Assembly: GCA_025210775.1 (NCBI GenBank)
Contig: JAOARB010000016.1
Span: forward strand, 1 to 64,000
Origin: Prolixibacteraceae bacterium
Lineage (GTDB): Bacteria > Bacteroidota > Bacteroidia > Bacteroidales > Prolixibacteraceae
Direction: 5' to 3'
Length of the DNA: 64,000 nt
Below, one piece after another: positions 29,222 to 38,339 of the stretch (positions are counted from its first letter, which is position 1; each line of letters begins with the position of its first letter). The position numbers were made by a program, and so were the translations under genes. The notes beneath the pieces were generated by a model. It ran no database searches and was not told the DNA's origin. It was given only the letters and a program-made list of their open reading frames with translations.

Positions 29222-30124
29222 ATGAAGAAATATTTTTCCTTCAATATTAACCCACGCAAACTACTCCCATTGGTGTTGGGGATATTAGTAATCTATTCAA
29301 TAATAAATTATCTCCTTTTATATAATAGATTAGATCAATCTGAAATCACAGTATTTGGTTTCGTGATTTTAATGATGATCCTATCTTTACCATTGTTTTA
29401 TTACACAAAAAAGATACTTATAAAGGGCATATCTATAGATAACACACCTCTAAACTTTAAAGGGAAATTATTAAATTATATAATCAATAAGATTCATCTA
29501 CCGTTTTTTAGTGCTGTCACTTTTGGGATTGGTTTTCCTTATTTTCAAAAAGAGATAATCAGCTTTTATGTAAACAACACAAGCATTAATAATCAGAACT
29601 TGACATTCAATGCAAGTTCCATTAGATTGTTGAAAAAAGGGATTAAATTATTATATATCCCAACGATAATCATTCTAATTATCCGGTGTAACAATAATAG
29701 AATCGACCTATTCATTATTACACTTCCTTTTATTTATTTACTAAGTATATTTTCTTTAATCGTATATTCAAGAAGATGGAGTATTAATTTTGGTTATAAA
29801 GAATATAACATTAAGCTTAACAGTCTCTTTATAGATGATCTACTTTATAACCTTTCCTTTACAATTGTGTCAATCTTATCATGCGGAATTCTATTACCAT
29901 TTATGTCGATTTGGATAATAAAACACTACGTTAGTCATTTGGTAGCATATAAAAATGATGTAGAAGCTGTTTCATTCTTTGAAGAATATAACATCTTTAA
30001 AGATGGAGGATATCTTCTAGGACAAATGTTACTAACATTAATAACTTTAGGTATCTACAGTCCATGGGCCATCAACAACTCCTGTAAAAGATTGGCTAGT
30101 AAAACAGGATATATAAAGCAATAG
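29222..30124 (+). CDS. DUF898 (YjgN)-like polytopic membrane protein, tandem copy 3
   Basis: 300 residues, opening MKKYFSFNINPRKLLPLVLG and ending with ITLGIYSPWAINNSCKRLASKTGYIKQ. Internal units are VTFGIGFPYFQKEIISFYVNNT and LSCGILLPFMSIWIIKHYVSHL. Compared with copy 2 the 3' part from 29942 is nearly the same at nucleotide level, including the last 27 codons, and the middle is far more AT-rich and divergent. It follows copy 2 after 80 bases and has no promoter block of its own. Function unknown. Confidence 0.65.
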   Translation: MKKYFSFNINPRKLLPLVLGILVIYSIINYLLLYNRLDQSEITVFGFVILMMILSLPLFYYTKKILIKGISIDNTPLNFKGKLLNYIINKIHLPFFSAVTFGIGFPYFQKEIISFYVNNTSINNQNLTFNASSIRLLKKGIKLLYIPTIIILIIRCNNNRIDLFIITLPFIYLLSIFSLIVYSRRWSINFGYKEYNIKLNSLFIDDLLYNLSFTIVSILSCGILLPFMSIWIIKHYVSHLVAYKNDVEAVSFFEEYNIFKDGGYLLGQMLLTLITLGIYSPWAINNSCKRLASKTGYIKQ

Positions 30125-30166
30125 TTATTTTAGAGAAATAGAAGAAAGACTTTTCACTCTTTTATT

Positions 30167-30174
30167 TATCTTTG
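30167..30174 (+). promoter_or_regulatory. Candidate -7 box for mrp
   Basis: TATCTTTG matches TAnnTTTG exactly, 81 bases before the mrp start. No TTTG is seen at the expected -33 position. Confidence 0.4.
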
Positions 30175-30198
30175 TAACAGATAAAAGATCATAAGAAC

Positions 30199-30230
30199 AA
30201 CTCTTTACTTTAAATAATAAGTAAAGAGTT
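30199..30230 (+). terminator. 12-bp hairpin between the DUF898-like array and mrp
   Basis: AACTCTTTACTT (30199-30210) pairs perfectly with AAGTAAAGAGTT (30219-30230), followed by ATTCTTTG. It could end the array transcript or, if the -7 box at 30167 is used, lie in the mrp leader. The T tract is weak. Confidence 0.5.
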
Positions 30231-30254
30231 ATTCTTTGAAAAAATAATCAAATT

Positions 30255-31346
30255 ATGGCTGTTACACCTAAAGATATCACAACGATACTTTCACAGGTTT
30301 CCTATCCAAATCAAAAGGAAAACATCGTACAAATGGATATGGTCCAAGAGATACGAATCGCAGGAAACCGCATATCTTTCACATTGGTATTTCAACGAGA
30401 TAATGATCCACATATGCAGACAATAGGTCAAGCTTGTGGGGAAGCCATTGAAAAAGAACTAGGAGAGGGGTATGAAATAAAGATCACTCCTAAAGCGATG
30501 CATAGAATGGAAACACCTACACTTCCAGGAGTTAAAAACATTCTAGCCATTTCCTCAGGAAAAGGAGGAGTGGGTAAATCAACTGTAGCTTCAAACTTAG
30601 CGGTGGCTCTTGCCAAAGCAGGTAAAAGTGTTGGACTTATAGATGCCGATATTTTTGGTCCTTCTATCCCTAAGATGTTTGGTTGTGAAGATGCACGTCC
30701 TGTTGCCAGACTCGTAGATAAAAGAGAACTTATTGTTCCTGTAGAGAAATATGGAGTAAAACTTCTTTCTATTGGTTTCTTTGTTAATAAAGACGAAGCA
30801 ACAGTATGGAGAGGACCAATGGCATCGAATGCATTAAAACAACTTATCAAAGAAGGAGACTGGGGAGCATTAGATTATCTTCTTATTGACCTTCCTCCAG
30901 GAACATCTGACATCCACTTATCATTGGTTCAAACAGTTGCCGTAACTGGTGCTGTAATTGTAACTACACCACAAGATGTAGCGTTGGCTGATGTTATAAA
31001 AGGAGTTAAAATGTTCACCTCAAAATCTATTGATGTACCTGTAGTAGGATTGGTAGAGAACATGGCATGGTTTACTCCTGAAGAACTTCCTGAGAACAAA
31101 TACTATATCTTCGGTAAAGATGGAGGGAAAAACATTGCATCAGAACTTAAGATACCATTCTTGGGAGAAATTCCTATTGTTCAAGGTATCCGAGAGGGAG
31201 GAGATAAAGGAGAACCTATTGCACACAATGATGGTTCGCCAACCTCTGAAGCTTTCCAAAGCGTAGCATCTAAGCTTATTCATCAAGTAGAATTACGTAA
31301 TAAGTTCCGTCCAGAAACGACGAAAGTTAAAACAGAAAGAAAATAG
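30255..31346 (+). CDS. mrp: Mrp/ApbC-family Fe-S cluster carrier ATPase
   Basis: A 363-residue P-loop ATPase with an N-terminal MIP18 (DUF59) domain (about residues 1-90) and the MinD-like domain starting at SSGKGGVGKSTVASNLAVALAKAG, with deviant Walker A, the IDADIFGPSIPKMFG switch and LIDLPPGTSDIHL. ApbC/Nbp35 proteins carry and transfer [4Fe-4S] clusters. The CxxC pair that holds the bridging cluster in many homologues is absent: the corresponding stretch reads ENMAWFTPEELPENKYYIFG. From memory this is typical of Bacteroidota Mrp, so cluster handling may differ. A terminator follows. Confidence 0.9.
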   Translation: MAVTPKDITTILSQVSYPNQKENIVQMDMVQEIRIAGNRISFTLVFQRDNDPHMQTIGQACGEAIEKELGEGYEIKITPKAMHRMETPTLPGVKNILAISSGKGGVGKSTVASNLAVALAKAGKSVGLIDADIFGPSIPKMFGCEDARPVARLVDKRELIVPVEKYGVKLLSIGFFVNKDEATVWRGPMASNALKQLIKEGDWGALDYLLIDLPPGTSDIHLSLVQTVAVTGAVIVTTPQDVALADVIKGVKMFTSKSIDVPVVGLVENMAWFTPEELPENKYYIFGKDGGKNIASELKIPFLGEIPIVQGIREGGDKGEPIAHNDGSPTSEAFQSVASKLIHQVELRNKFRPETTKVKTERK

Positions 31347-31352
31347 TAATTC

Positions 31353-31390
31353 AAAAAAGAGCGATATACCAAAAATATATCGCTCTTTTC
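31353..31390. terminator. Terminator between mrp and the radical SAM gene
   Basis: AAAAAAGAGCGATATA pairs with TATATCGCTCTTTT. With A run and T run on both sides it can serve both convergent genes. Its core AGAGCGATAT is shared with the terminator at 27947-27980. Confidence 0.8.
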
Positions 31391-31410
31391 ATTATTGTAT
31401 TAATCAAGAT

Positions 31411-32196
31411 CTAACTTACTGTTATTAAAATATGATCAGGAACTCGCTCTCTAGCATAGGAAGCAATCGTCTCTAGTTCCTCTTTTTGTACCTTAATTAG
31501 ATTGTCTGCTGGAGTATCTCTATCCAAAGAATAGATCATCACTTGTCTAGGATTGATCTGTTTTACGCATTCAATCCACGCGTTTACCTCCTCAGTAGTA
31601 GTATTATCTACAGAAGTGCCATTATAGACCCCTCTCATAAAAAGAGTTTGAAGAATCATCTCTCCATTAAAACGTTGCAATAGTTTGATCGTCTTTGATA
31701 GATCAAACTTACCTACTGGTTGATCAATAGCACGGATAATTTCCTCTGTACCTCCATCTAACTTCATGATATTGTCATCCACCAATTTCAATGCTTCAAC
31801 GACATCATCATGTTCAATACGAGTGCTGTTTGAAAGGACTGCAACCTTTGCTTTAGGACAATAACGATCTCTTAAAGCAATCGTATCTTTAATCACGCTT
31901 TCAAACTGAGGGTGAAGGGTCGGTTCCCCATTACCAGCAAAAGTGATCACGTCTGGCAATTCATTATCGGCAACCATCTTTTGTAGTTGCATCTCCAACT
32001 TCTCCTTAACCAATTCTGCGGTAGGCATTACCGGTTTCTCTTTACGTTGTTTCGGATTCCATCCACATTCACAGTAGACACAATCAAAAGAACATAACTT
32101 TTGATCTACAGGGAGAAGATTCACTCCCAAAGAGATCCCTAATCTTCGACTCTTAATAGGACCGAAGATGATTTTATCAAATAGAAAAGTTGCCAT
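31411..32196 (-). CDS. Radical SAM protein
   Basis: 261 residues. The [4Fe-4S]/SAM motif is CSFDCVYCECG (CxxxCxxC) near residue 34, preceded by FGPIKSRRLGISLGVNLLP, a start seen in a COG0731-type group distantly related to wybutosine-synthesis proteins. A glycine-rich SAM strand, VITFAGNGEPTLHP, follows. The substrate is unknown. It is 18 bases downstream of the amidohydrolase gene, so it is probably the third gene of a unit with it and the DUF4296 lipoprotein. Confidence 0.85.
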   Translation of the reverse strand: MATFLFDKIIFGPIKSRRLGISLGVNLLPVDQKLCSFDCVYCECGWNPKQRKEKPVMPTAELVKEKLEMQLQKMVADNELPDVITFAGNGEPTLHPQFESVIKDTIALRDRYCPKAKVAVLSNSTRIEHDDVVEALKLVDDNIMKLDGGTEEIIRAIDQPVGKFDLSKTIKLLQRFNGEMILQTLFMRGVYNGTSVDNTTTEEVNAWIECVKQINPRQVMIYSLDRDTPADNLIKVQKEELETIASYARERVPDHILITVS

Positions 32197-32214
32197 AATT
32201 ATTTCTTTTTATGA

Positions 32215-33402
32215 TCAAATTATTCTCTCACTGCGACTATTGGCAGTAAGCTTACACTTTTTCAAATCTACATCTTTTAGTAGAACTATTCCAGGACTTT
32301 TCCCCACTTCTATAGAACCATATTGATGATCTAACTGAAGTGCCTTAGCACCATTTAAAGTAGCCATTTCGACGATATCATTAAGCGACAATTCATCACA
32401 ATTATCTTGTAAAACTTTCATCTCTTCTATCATCGAAAGAGAGGTATTAGAAGCCAAACTATCTGTACCTATAGTTAAAGGAATATTTTGACTTAAGAAA
32501 AGAGAAAGATCCGGCAATTGGTTCTCGATATATAGATTTGATTTTGGACATAAAGCTAGGAATGTTCTATCCCATCCTCTAACAGAACGAACCAATTCAA
32601 TATCATCTTGTCTCATAAAAGTATTATGAACAAGTAGTAAAGGGTGGGATGTAGCAATCTTGTCAAGATAAGAATGGATACTACTTTTATGAATAACATT
32701 AAAACGACACATATCCAAACCTATCACTTCAGATAAATGTTTTGCCATTGCTCCTGTACCAGTAAGAAATAGTTCATTCTCAGACGAAGACTCTTGGTTA
32801 TGAATACTTATAACTGAATCCTCACAATGTTGGTCAATCATCTCCATCAAATAAGAAGATACCGAATAAGGAGCATGAGGTACAATAGAAGCAGACAATC
32901 CCATTGTATGAGCTTTACAAAGTACCTCTTTGACATTCTGAAACGCTGCTTTAGCTACCGATTCAGAAGACCCAAGAGCTTCTACAAAAGTGTGATACTT
33001 TATCTGGCTCTCTTTTTTAACATCAAAACTATCACTTCCATTTGAGATATCCCCAACAACAGAAACACCTTCATTAAACATCACCCGATCAAAGACCTTT
33101 GCACGTTGAACACGGTTCTCCAACGGAGCTCTCTCAATAGAAATTACATGCCTAATAAAATCGGGTAGTGTCGTATGTTGTGGAATTACTCCTTTGGTAT
33201 CAGATAATTCTAAATGGCAATGTGTATTCACCATTCCTGGAATAAGAATACCACTATAGAACTCCACATTAGCAGATTCTTTTAAAGAACCATTTGTATC
33301 TTGAATATCAACAATTCTCCCATCATCATCACAGGTAACAACACCTTTCTCAAGGATATTGCCATTACCCAAGTATAGATAATGTGCTGATAATTTTCTC
33401 AT
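32215..33402 (-). CDS. Metal-dependent amidohydrolase (cytosine/aminofutalosine/SAH deaminase-like)
   Basis: 395 residues with the amidohydrolase TIM-barrel metal set: HxH in GMVNTHCHLELS, a His in ISIHNQESSSE, a His in LLVHNTFM and an Asp in TIGTDSLASNTSLSMIEEM. The cap beta-domain flanks it on both ends (YLYLGNGNILEKG, SIEVGKSPGIVLL). This layout is shared by nucleoside deaminases such as aminodeoxyfutalosine deaminase, SAH/MTA deaminase and related hydrolases. I cannot pick one; no menaquinone genes (mqn) are seen in the window. It lies between the lipoprotein and the radical SAM genes, with gaps of 12 and 18 bases. Confidence 0.8.
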   Translation of the reverse strand: MRKLSAHYLYLGNGNILEKGVVTCDDDGRIVDIQDTNGSLKESANVEFYSGILIPGMVNTHCHLELSDTKGVIPQHTTLPDFIRHVISIERAPLENRVQRAKVFDRVMFNEGVSVVGDISNGSDSFDVKKESQIKYHTFVEALGSSESVAKAAFQNVKEVLCKAHTMGLSASIVPHAPYSVSSYLMEMIDQHCEDSVISIHNQESSSENELFLTGTGAMAKHLSEVIGLDMCRFNVIHKSSIHSYLDKIATSHPLLLVHNTFMRQDDIELVRSVRGWDRTFLALCPKSNLYIENQLPDLSLFLSQNIPLTIGTDSLASNTSLSMIEEMKVLQDNCDELSLNDIVEMATLNGAKALQLDHQYGSIEVGKSPGIVLLKDVDLKKCKLTANSRSERII

Positions 33403-33414
33403 TCGAATAATCTT

Positions 33415-33843
33415 TTATTTTAATTCTCGAGGAGACAACTCTCCTTCAAGGTCTAGTCCTACATCGATAGTATCTTTTATAGAATCAGGAAGGGCCTTAA
33501 TCTGGTTTAGCAAGACCTCATTACGCTCTTTGAGTTCATTCATTACTTCATCATAAATCCCATTTAGCAATTTGGGATCCGTAGAATAATAAAAAAGAGT
33601 TTTGACCAATACAGAATCTGTAATATCATGTTTTTTCAACACAGCATAATAAAGATCTGTATCTAAATTATCGTAATTAATCTTTAGCTCATATTTAGAA
33701 TTGTAAAGACCATCAGCCAAATGTAGATCTACAAGTACCGACTCTAACTTATTTTGTGTCAAGATTCCAGGAGGTGTTTTCTCTTTACAAGCAACCCCCA
33801 TACACAAAAGAAGAATCAGGATAAAACTTTTTTTAAGACTCAT
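33415..33843 (-). CDS. DUF4296 lipoprotein
   Basis: I place the start at 33843 (MSLKKSFILILLLCMGVACKEK), giving about 142 residues with a signal peptide and lipobox MGVAC; the frame is open back to 33912 but the added residues would bury the signal. The mature part (LESVLVDLHLADGLYNSKYE, then LYYAVLKKHDITDSVLVKTLFYYSTDPKLL) fits DUF4296, a family of Bacteroidota lipoproteins of unknown role. It is followed closely by the amidohydrolase gene. Confidence 0.75.
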   Translation of the reverse strand: MSLKKSFILILLLCMGVACKEKTPPGILTQNKLESVLVDLHLADGLYNSKYELKINYDNLDTDLYYAVLKKHDITDSVLVKTLFYYSTDPKLLNGIYDEVMNELKERNEVLLNQIKALPDSIKDTIDVGLDLEGELSPRELK

Positions 33844-34066
33844 ATTCAATAAAGTTTTAAACAACAACGGAAAATAGTTCCGTGAAAGCAAAGATACATT
33901 CTGGATAGTCATAAAACAAATAGAGTATTAGTAGATTTTATCAGACTATGGGATACCATCTCAACCTGTTAATTGACTATAAATAAGTAATAATAGTGAG
34001 AAAATACAACCTTATTTACACTCGCTTTAATTATTTTTGGTCAAACTTGAAGACGAACTATTTCAT

Positions 34067-35353
34067 ATGGACAAACGATACCAATGCCAAATATTAGAAC
34101 TCCTTAAATCGGAGGTAGTTCCAGCAATGGGATGTACAGAGCCTATTGCAGTAGCTTTAGCAGCAGCAAAGGCAAAAGAATTACTAGGGACAGAGCCCAC
34201 ACATATCAAAGTTAGTGTAAGTCGTAACATTCTTAAAAATGCGATGGGAGTAGGCATTCCAGGGACGGGAATGCGAGGACTTCCGATTGCAGCAGCAATG
34301 GGTGCTTTTGGTGGAAATTCTGAGAAAAAACTAGAAGTCCTAGCCAACGTATCTAAAGATCAAATTGAACAAGCCAAAGAGTTTGTTCAAGGCCAAAACA
34401 TTACGGTAGAACAAAAAGAAACAACAGAAATGCTCTATATTGAGTGTTGTTGTCGAAATGAAGATCGTAGTGCATGTGCCATTATTCAAAAAGAGCACAC
34501 CTCTTTCTTCGAACTTCAAATTAATGGAGAGAAAATTTCCATTGATACAGGAGAGATGGATCACTCCAATGAAGAAGAAGAGTCCACTTCACCAGCACTG
34601 ACCATTAAGAGTATTCTCGAATTTACTAAGGCGGTAGATATCGAAGAGCTTCAATTTCTTAAAGAGGCAGCCAACATGAACCTAGCTGTATCTAAAGAGG
34701 GATTAAACCATAATTATGGTCTTCAAGTAGGTAAAAAGATCATGGAAAATGTCGAACGAGGTATCCTTTCACCCGGTTTGATCAACTATGCACAAAGCAA
34801 AGCTTGTGCCGCATCAGATGCAAGGATGGCAGGATGTACATTACCTGTAATGACCACGACGGGTTCAGGAAACCAAGGGATCACAGCCATGTTACCTGTT
34901 GTAGCAGTAGCTGAACGTTTAATGAAGAGCGAAGAGAAAATGGTTCGTGCACTAGCATTAAGTAATCTGGTAACCATACATATTAAATCAAAACTTGGAA
35001 AACTAAGTGCCCTATGTGGAGCAATGGTAGCAGGAACAGGTGCCAGTGCAGGTATCACATATCTAATGGGAGGCAACTGTAAGCAGATAGAGGCTGCTAT
35101 TCAGAATATGGCAGGAGGATTAACAGGAATGATCTGTGATGGAGCCAAACTAGGATGCTCTCTTAAAATATCTGCAGCAGTAAACCAAGCAATACAGTTG
35201 GCACTCTTAGCCATCGACAATGTATGCATTGGAGACACCGATGGTATTATCGATCATGATGTAGAAAAGACCATTGCTAACGTAGCAGAGATCGGATCGC
35301 AAGGGATGGAAGAGACAGACAAAATGATTCTTCAGAAAATGATATGTAAATAA
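34067..35353 (+). CDS. UPF0597-type L-cysteine desulfidase / L-serine dehydratase-alpha-like protein
   Basis: About 428 residues from ATG 34067 (MDKRYQCQIL); the frame opens at a TTG at 34037 but the ATG fits the family. It matches the YhaM/CyuA family: VPAMGCTEPIAVALAAAKAKE with the first cluster cysteine, GIPGTGMRGLPIAAAMGA, then CAASDARMAGCTLPVMTTTGSGNQGI and GMICDGAKLGCSLKISAA, giving cysteines for an oxygen-labile [4Fe-4S] cluster. Enzymes of this family release sulfide and ammonia from cysteine to form pyruvate. Such an enzyme suits anaerobic metabolism. It is monocistronic, between the DUF4296 gene (divergent) and tsaB. Confidence 0.85.
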   Translation: MDKRYQCQILELLKSEVVPAMGCTEPIAVALAAAKAKELLGTEPTHIKVSVSRNILKNAMGVGIPGTGMRGLPIAAAMGAFGGNSEKKLEVLANVSKDQIEQAKEFVQGQNITVEQKETTEMLYIECCCRNEDRSACAIIQKEHTSFFELQINGEKISIDTGEMDHSNEEEESTSPALTIKSILEFTKAVDIEELQFLKEAANMNLAVSKEGLNHNYGLQVGKKIMENVERGILSPGLINYAQSKACAASDARMAGCTLPVMTTTGSGNQGITAMLPVVAVAERLMKSEEKMVRALALSNLVTIHIKSKLGKLSALCGAMVAGTGASAGITYLMGGNCKQIEAAIQNMAGGLTGMICDGAKLGCSLKISAAVNQAIQLALLAIDNVCIGDTDGIIDHDVEKTIANVAEIGSQGMEETDKMILQKMICK

Positions 35354-35471
35354 ACTCAAGCCTACAATAACTATTCTTTTACTTTCGATAAAACGACATA
35401 TTAGCACTTCTATTTATCTAAGTTGCATAGTTTTGACAGATTTTTGTCATCTTTGCAAAAAATAACTCATT

Positions 35472-36170
35472 ATGGCATTGATTTTAAATATTGAAACTGC
35501 TACAGAAGTTTGTTCGGTTTGTCTATCTAGAGATGGAGAGGTAATCCTTCTTAAAGAGAATAGAGAGGGATTGAATCATGCGAACCTTCTGACTGTTTTT
35601 ATCGAAGAAATTTTAAAAGAAGCAGATATCAAAGCCACAGATCTTGATGCTGTTTCAGTTTCATCAGGACCAGGAAGTTACACAGGTCTACGTATTGGTG
35701 TATCTGCTGCAAAAGGTATCTGTTATGGAGCTCAAATTCCATTGATTTCCATTAGCACCCTACAAGCTATGGCACATCATGCTTCTTCAACATTAAATCG
35801 TGAAGCAAACACACTATATGCTTCATTGATAGATGCACGACGTATGGAAGTCTTCTCTGCGTTCTATAACAATGAGAATAAAACAGTACGTGAGATTGGT
35901 GCAGATATCATTGATGAAGAAAGTTACAAAGAGATATTAAATCAGCAACCTGTAGTATTCATTGGGAATGGTGTAGAGAAATGTAAAGAGGCATTAAAAC
36001 ATGAGAATGCTATTTTTGCTGAAGAGATTAAAGCATCTAGTTCTTATCTAGCACCTATTGCTCAGGAGAAATTTGAATCTAAAGAATTCGAAGATGTAGC
36101 CTACTTTGAACCATTCTATTTGAAGAATTTCGTAGCAACTCAATCGAAAAAGAATATCTTAGGAAAATAA
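35472..36170 (+). CDS. tsaB: tRNA threonylcarbamoyladenosine biosynthesis protein
   Basis: 232 residues. TsaB is the inactive ASKHA partner that supports TsaD in t6A37 modification of ANN-decoding tRNAs. Motifs: LILNIETATEVCSVCLSRDGE, AVSVSSGPGSYTGLRIGVSAAKGICYG and SLIDARRMEVF. The length and dimer-interface motif GPGSYTGLRIG are standard. efp starts 37 bases downstream, so the two translation genes probably share a transcript. A weak promoter-like CATCTTTG lies 23 bases before the start. Confidence 0.93.
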   Translation: MALILNIETATEVCSVCLSRDGEVILLKENREGLNHANLLTVFIEEILKEADIKATDLDAVSVSSGPGSYTGLRIGVSAAKGICYGAQIPLISISTLQAMAHHASSTLNREANTLYASLIDARRMEVFSAFYNNENKTVREIGADIIDEESYKEILNQQPVVFIGNGVEKCKEALKHENAIFAEEIKASSSYLAPIAQEKFESKEFEDVAYFEPFYLKNFVATQSKKNILGK

Positions 36171-36207
36171 TTTTATTAGATAATAAACCATATAAATTTT
36201 TATAACA

Positions 36208-36777
36208 ATGGCATCTACTGCTGATTTTAAAAATGGTCTGTGCATCGAGCACAACGGTCAATTGTTCCAAATTGTACAATTTCAACACGTGAAACCAGGA
36301 AAAGGTGCAGCGTTTGTAAGAACAAAACTTAAGAACGTTAAAACAGGACGTGTAATCGAGAACACATTCAACGCAGGTGTTAAGGTTAATACAGTAAGAG
36401 TAGAGCGTCGTCCTCACCAATTCTTATATAAAGATGAAATGGGATATAACTTCATGCACACAGAGACTTTCGAACAAGTTTCTATTGAAGAGTCATTCAT
36501 CAGCAACCCAGGTCTACTAAAAGAAGGACAAGTGGTAGATATCAACTTCCATGCAGAAACAGAGACACCTCTAACTCTTGAGATGCCTGCTTACGTTTTA
36601 ATGGAAGTGACATATGCAGAACCAAGTGAAAAAGGTAACACTGCATCTTCTACAGCACTTAAGCGTTCAAATATCGAAACAGGAGCAGAGATTATGGTAC
36701 CTCTTTTCATCAACGAAGGAGACGTTATCAAAATCAACACTGCTGACGGAACATATTCTGAAAGAGTAAAAAAATAA
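36208..36777 (+). CDS. efp: Translation elongation factor P
   Basis: EF-P relieves stalling at polyproline stretches. 189 residues with the three beta-barrel domains; the tip of domain I is VKPGKGAAFVR, with Lys32 at the modification position. The modification enzyme is not visible in the window (no epmA, earP or ymfI-like gene). The end, MVPLFINEGDVIKINTADGTYSERV, is family-typical. A clear terminator follows. Confidence 0.97.
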   Translation: MASTADFKNGLCIEHNGQLFQIVQFQHVKPGKGAAFVRTKLKNVKTGRVIENTFNAGVKVNTVRVERRPHQFLYKDEMGYNFMHTETFEQVSIEESFISNPGLLKEGQVVDINFHAETETPLTLEMPAYVLMEVTYAEPSEKGNTASSTALKRSNIETGAEIMVPLFINEGDVIKINTADGTYSERVKK

Positions 36778-36804
36778 TCTCTTTATTCTTTCAATAAAGG
36801 TCTT

Positions 36805-36838
36805 AAAAGCAATCCTCATATGATGGATTGCTTTTTTT
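36805..36838 (+). terminator. efp terminator
   Basis: AAAAGCAATCC pairs with GGATTGCTTTTTTT around a 9-base loop; a classical intrinsic terminator. Confidence 0.88.
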
Positions 36839-36872
36839 ATGTCGCCATTATGAACCATCATTATGGAAAAAA

Positions 36873-36911
36873 GAAAGGAGTAAAATCCAATAAAGATTTC
36901 ACTCCTTTTTT
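36873..36911 (-). terminator. tyrS terminator (usable on both strands)
   Basis: AAAGGAGT-A-AAATC pairs with GATTT-C-ACTCCTTT, with runs of A before and T after. It lies 34 bases past the tyrS stop on the minus strand. Confidence 0.8.
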
Positions 36912-36944
36912 ACTTCTAGTTACTCGTTAAAAAGCAACCATATA

Positions 36945-38237
36945 TTATTCAGCGATAATCAAGAAATAATTCTTTTTACCTTTCTGTGCAAGAATATATT
37001 TATCAGAGATCAAGTATGATCCATCAATAATCAATTCTGGAGAAGAAACTTTTTGTTTGTTAATGCTTACTCCATTACCCTTAATACTACGGCGAAGTTC
37101 ACCTTTAGAAGGGAAGATCTCTGCTTTTTCTGATAGCAATGAAACCACATCAACACCTTCTTTGAAAAGGTCTGCAGGAACCTTAAATTGAGGTACTCCT
37201 TCAAACACAGCCAAGAAAGTTCTTTCATCCAACTTTTGTAGTTGCTCTTGTGTTCCTTTACCGAAAAGGATAGAAGAAGCTTCAACAGCAGCATTATAAT
37301 CTTCCTCAGAGTGAACCATAATGGTAATCTCTTTAGCCAATCTTTGTTGAAGAAGACGACGGTGAGGAGCTTCTTGATGCTCTTTTACCAATGCAGCTAC
37401 TTCCTCTTGAGATAGCATAGTAAAGATTTTAATATACTTTTCTGCATCGTCATCAGAAGTATTCAACCAGAATTGATAGAAAGCATAAGGAGTTGTTCTT
37501 TCTGGATCCAACCAAACGTTTCCACTTTCTGTTTTACCGAATTTCTTACCATCTGCTTTAGTGATAAGAGGGCAAGTCATTGCAAATGCTTCACCTCTAT
37601 CAATACGACGGATTAGCTCAGTACCAGTAGTAATGTTACCCCACTGATCGCTACCACCCATTTGTAGTTTACAGTTATGCTCACGATACAAATGAAGGAA
37701 ATCTGTTCCTTGAACCAATTGATAAGTAAACTCTGTAAAAGAAAGACCAGATTTGTTAGAACCATCTAAACGTTTCTTCACAGAATCTTTACTCATCATA
37801 TAATTAACGGTAAGGTGTTTACCGATATCACGAATAAATGAAAGGAAAGAGAACTCTTTCATCCAATCGTAGTTATTCACCATGATTGCATGATTTTTAG
37901 TCTCTTCAGAGAAATCCAACAACTTAGAAAGTTGTTTCTTAAGTCCCTCTTGGTTATGACGAAGTGTCTTCTCATCAAGAAGGTTTCTTTCTTGAGATTT
38001 CATAGAAGGGTCACCAATCATACCTGTAGCACCACCTACAAGAACGATAGGTTGGTGACCAGAGTTTTGAAGATGTTTCAACATCATCACTCCAACCAAG
38101 TGTCCAATGTGTAAAGAATCTGCAGTAGGGTCAATACCCACATAAGCAGAAGTCATTTCTTTTTTAAGTTGTTCTTCTGTTCCTGGCATGATATCATGAA
38201 TCATACCTCTCCATTTTAACTCTTCTACAAAGTTCAT
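36945..38237 (-). CDS. tyrS: Tyrosyl-tRNA synthetase
   Basis: A class I synthetase that charges tRNA-Tyr. I start it at 38237 ([16 protein letters not shown]), about 430 residues; the frame extends to 38282, but the added 15 residues ([15 protein letters not shown]) are not family-like. HIGH-like motif: [15 protein letters not shown]-like motif: KFGKTESG, the usual bacterial TyrRS form. The tyrosine pocket region [12 protein letters not shown] and GGSDQWGNI are present, and a C-terminal S4 domain follows ([21 protein letters not shown]). Confidence 0.95.
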   Translation of the reverse strand: MNFVEELKWRGMIHDIMPGTEEQLKKEMTSAYVGIDPTADSLHIGHLVGVMMLKHLQNSGHQPIVLVGGATGMIGDPSMKSQERNLLDEKTLRHNQEGLKKQLSKLLDFSEETKNHAIMVNNYDWMKEFSFLSFIRDIGKHLTVNYMMSKDSVKKRLDGSNKSGLSFTEFTYQLVQGTDFLHLYREHNCKLQMGGSDQWGNITTGTELIRRIDRGEAFAMTCPLITKADGKKFGKTESGNVWLDPERTTPYAFYQFWLNTSDDDAEKYIKIFTMLSQEEVAALVKEHQEAPHRRLLQQRLAKEITIMVHSEEDYNAAVEASSILFGKGTQEQLQKLDERTFLAVFEGVPQFKVPADLFKEGVDVVSLLSEKAEIFPSKGELRRSIKGNGVSINKQKVSSPELIIDGSYLISDKYILAQKGKKNYFLIIAE

Positions 38238-38339
38238 ATTATAGCTTTTTCTTTTATCACAAAGATAAACATTTTGTTTCATTACAAAGACTAGACCAAC
38301 AGATCTAGAATATTGTTACTCAAAAGGGTAATATAGAAA

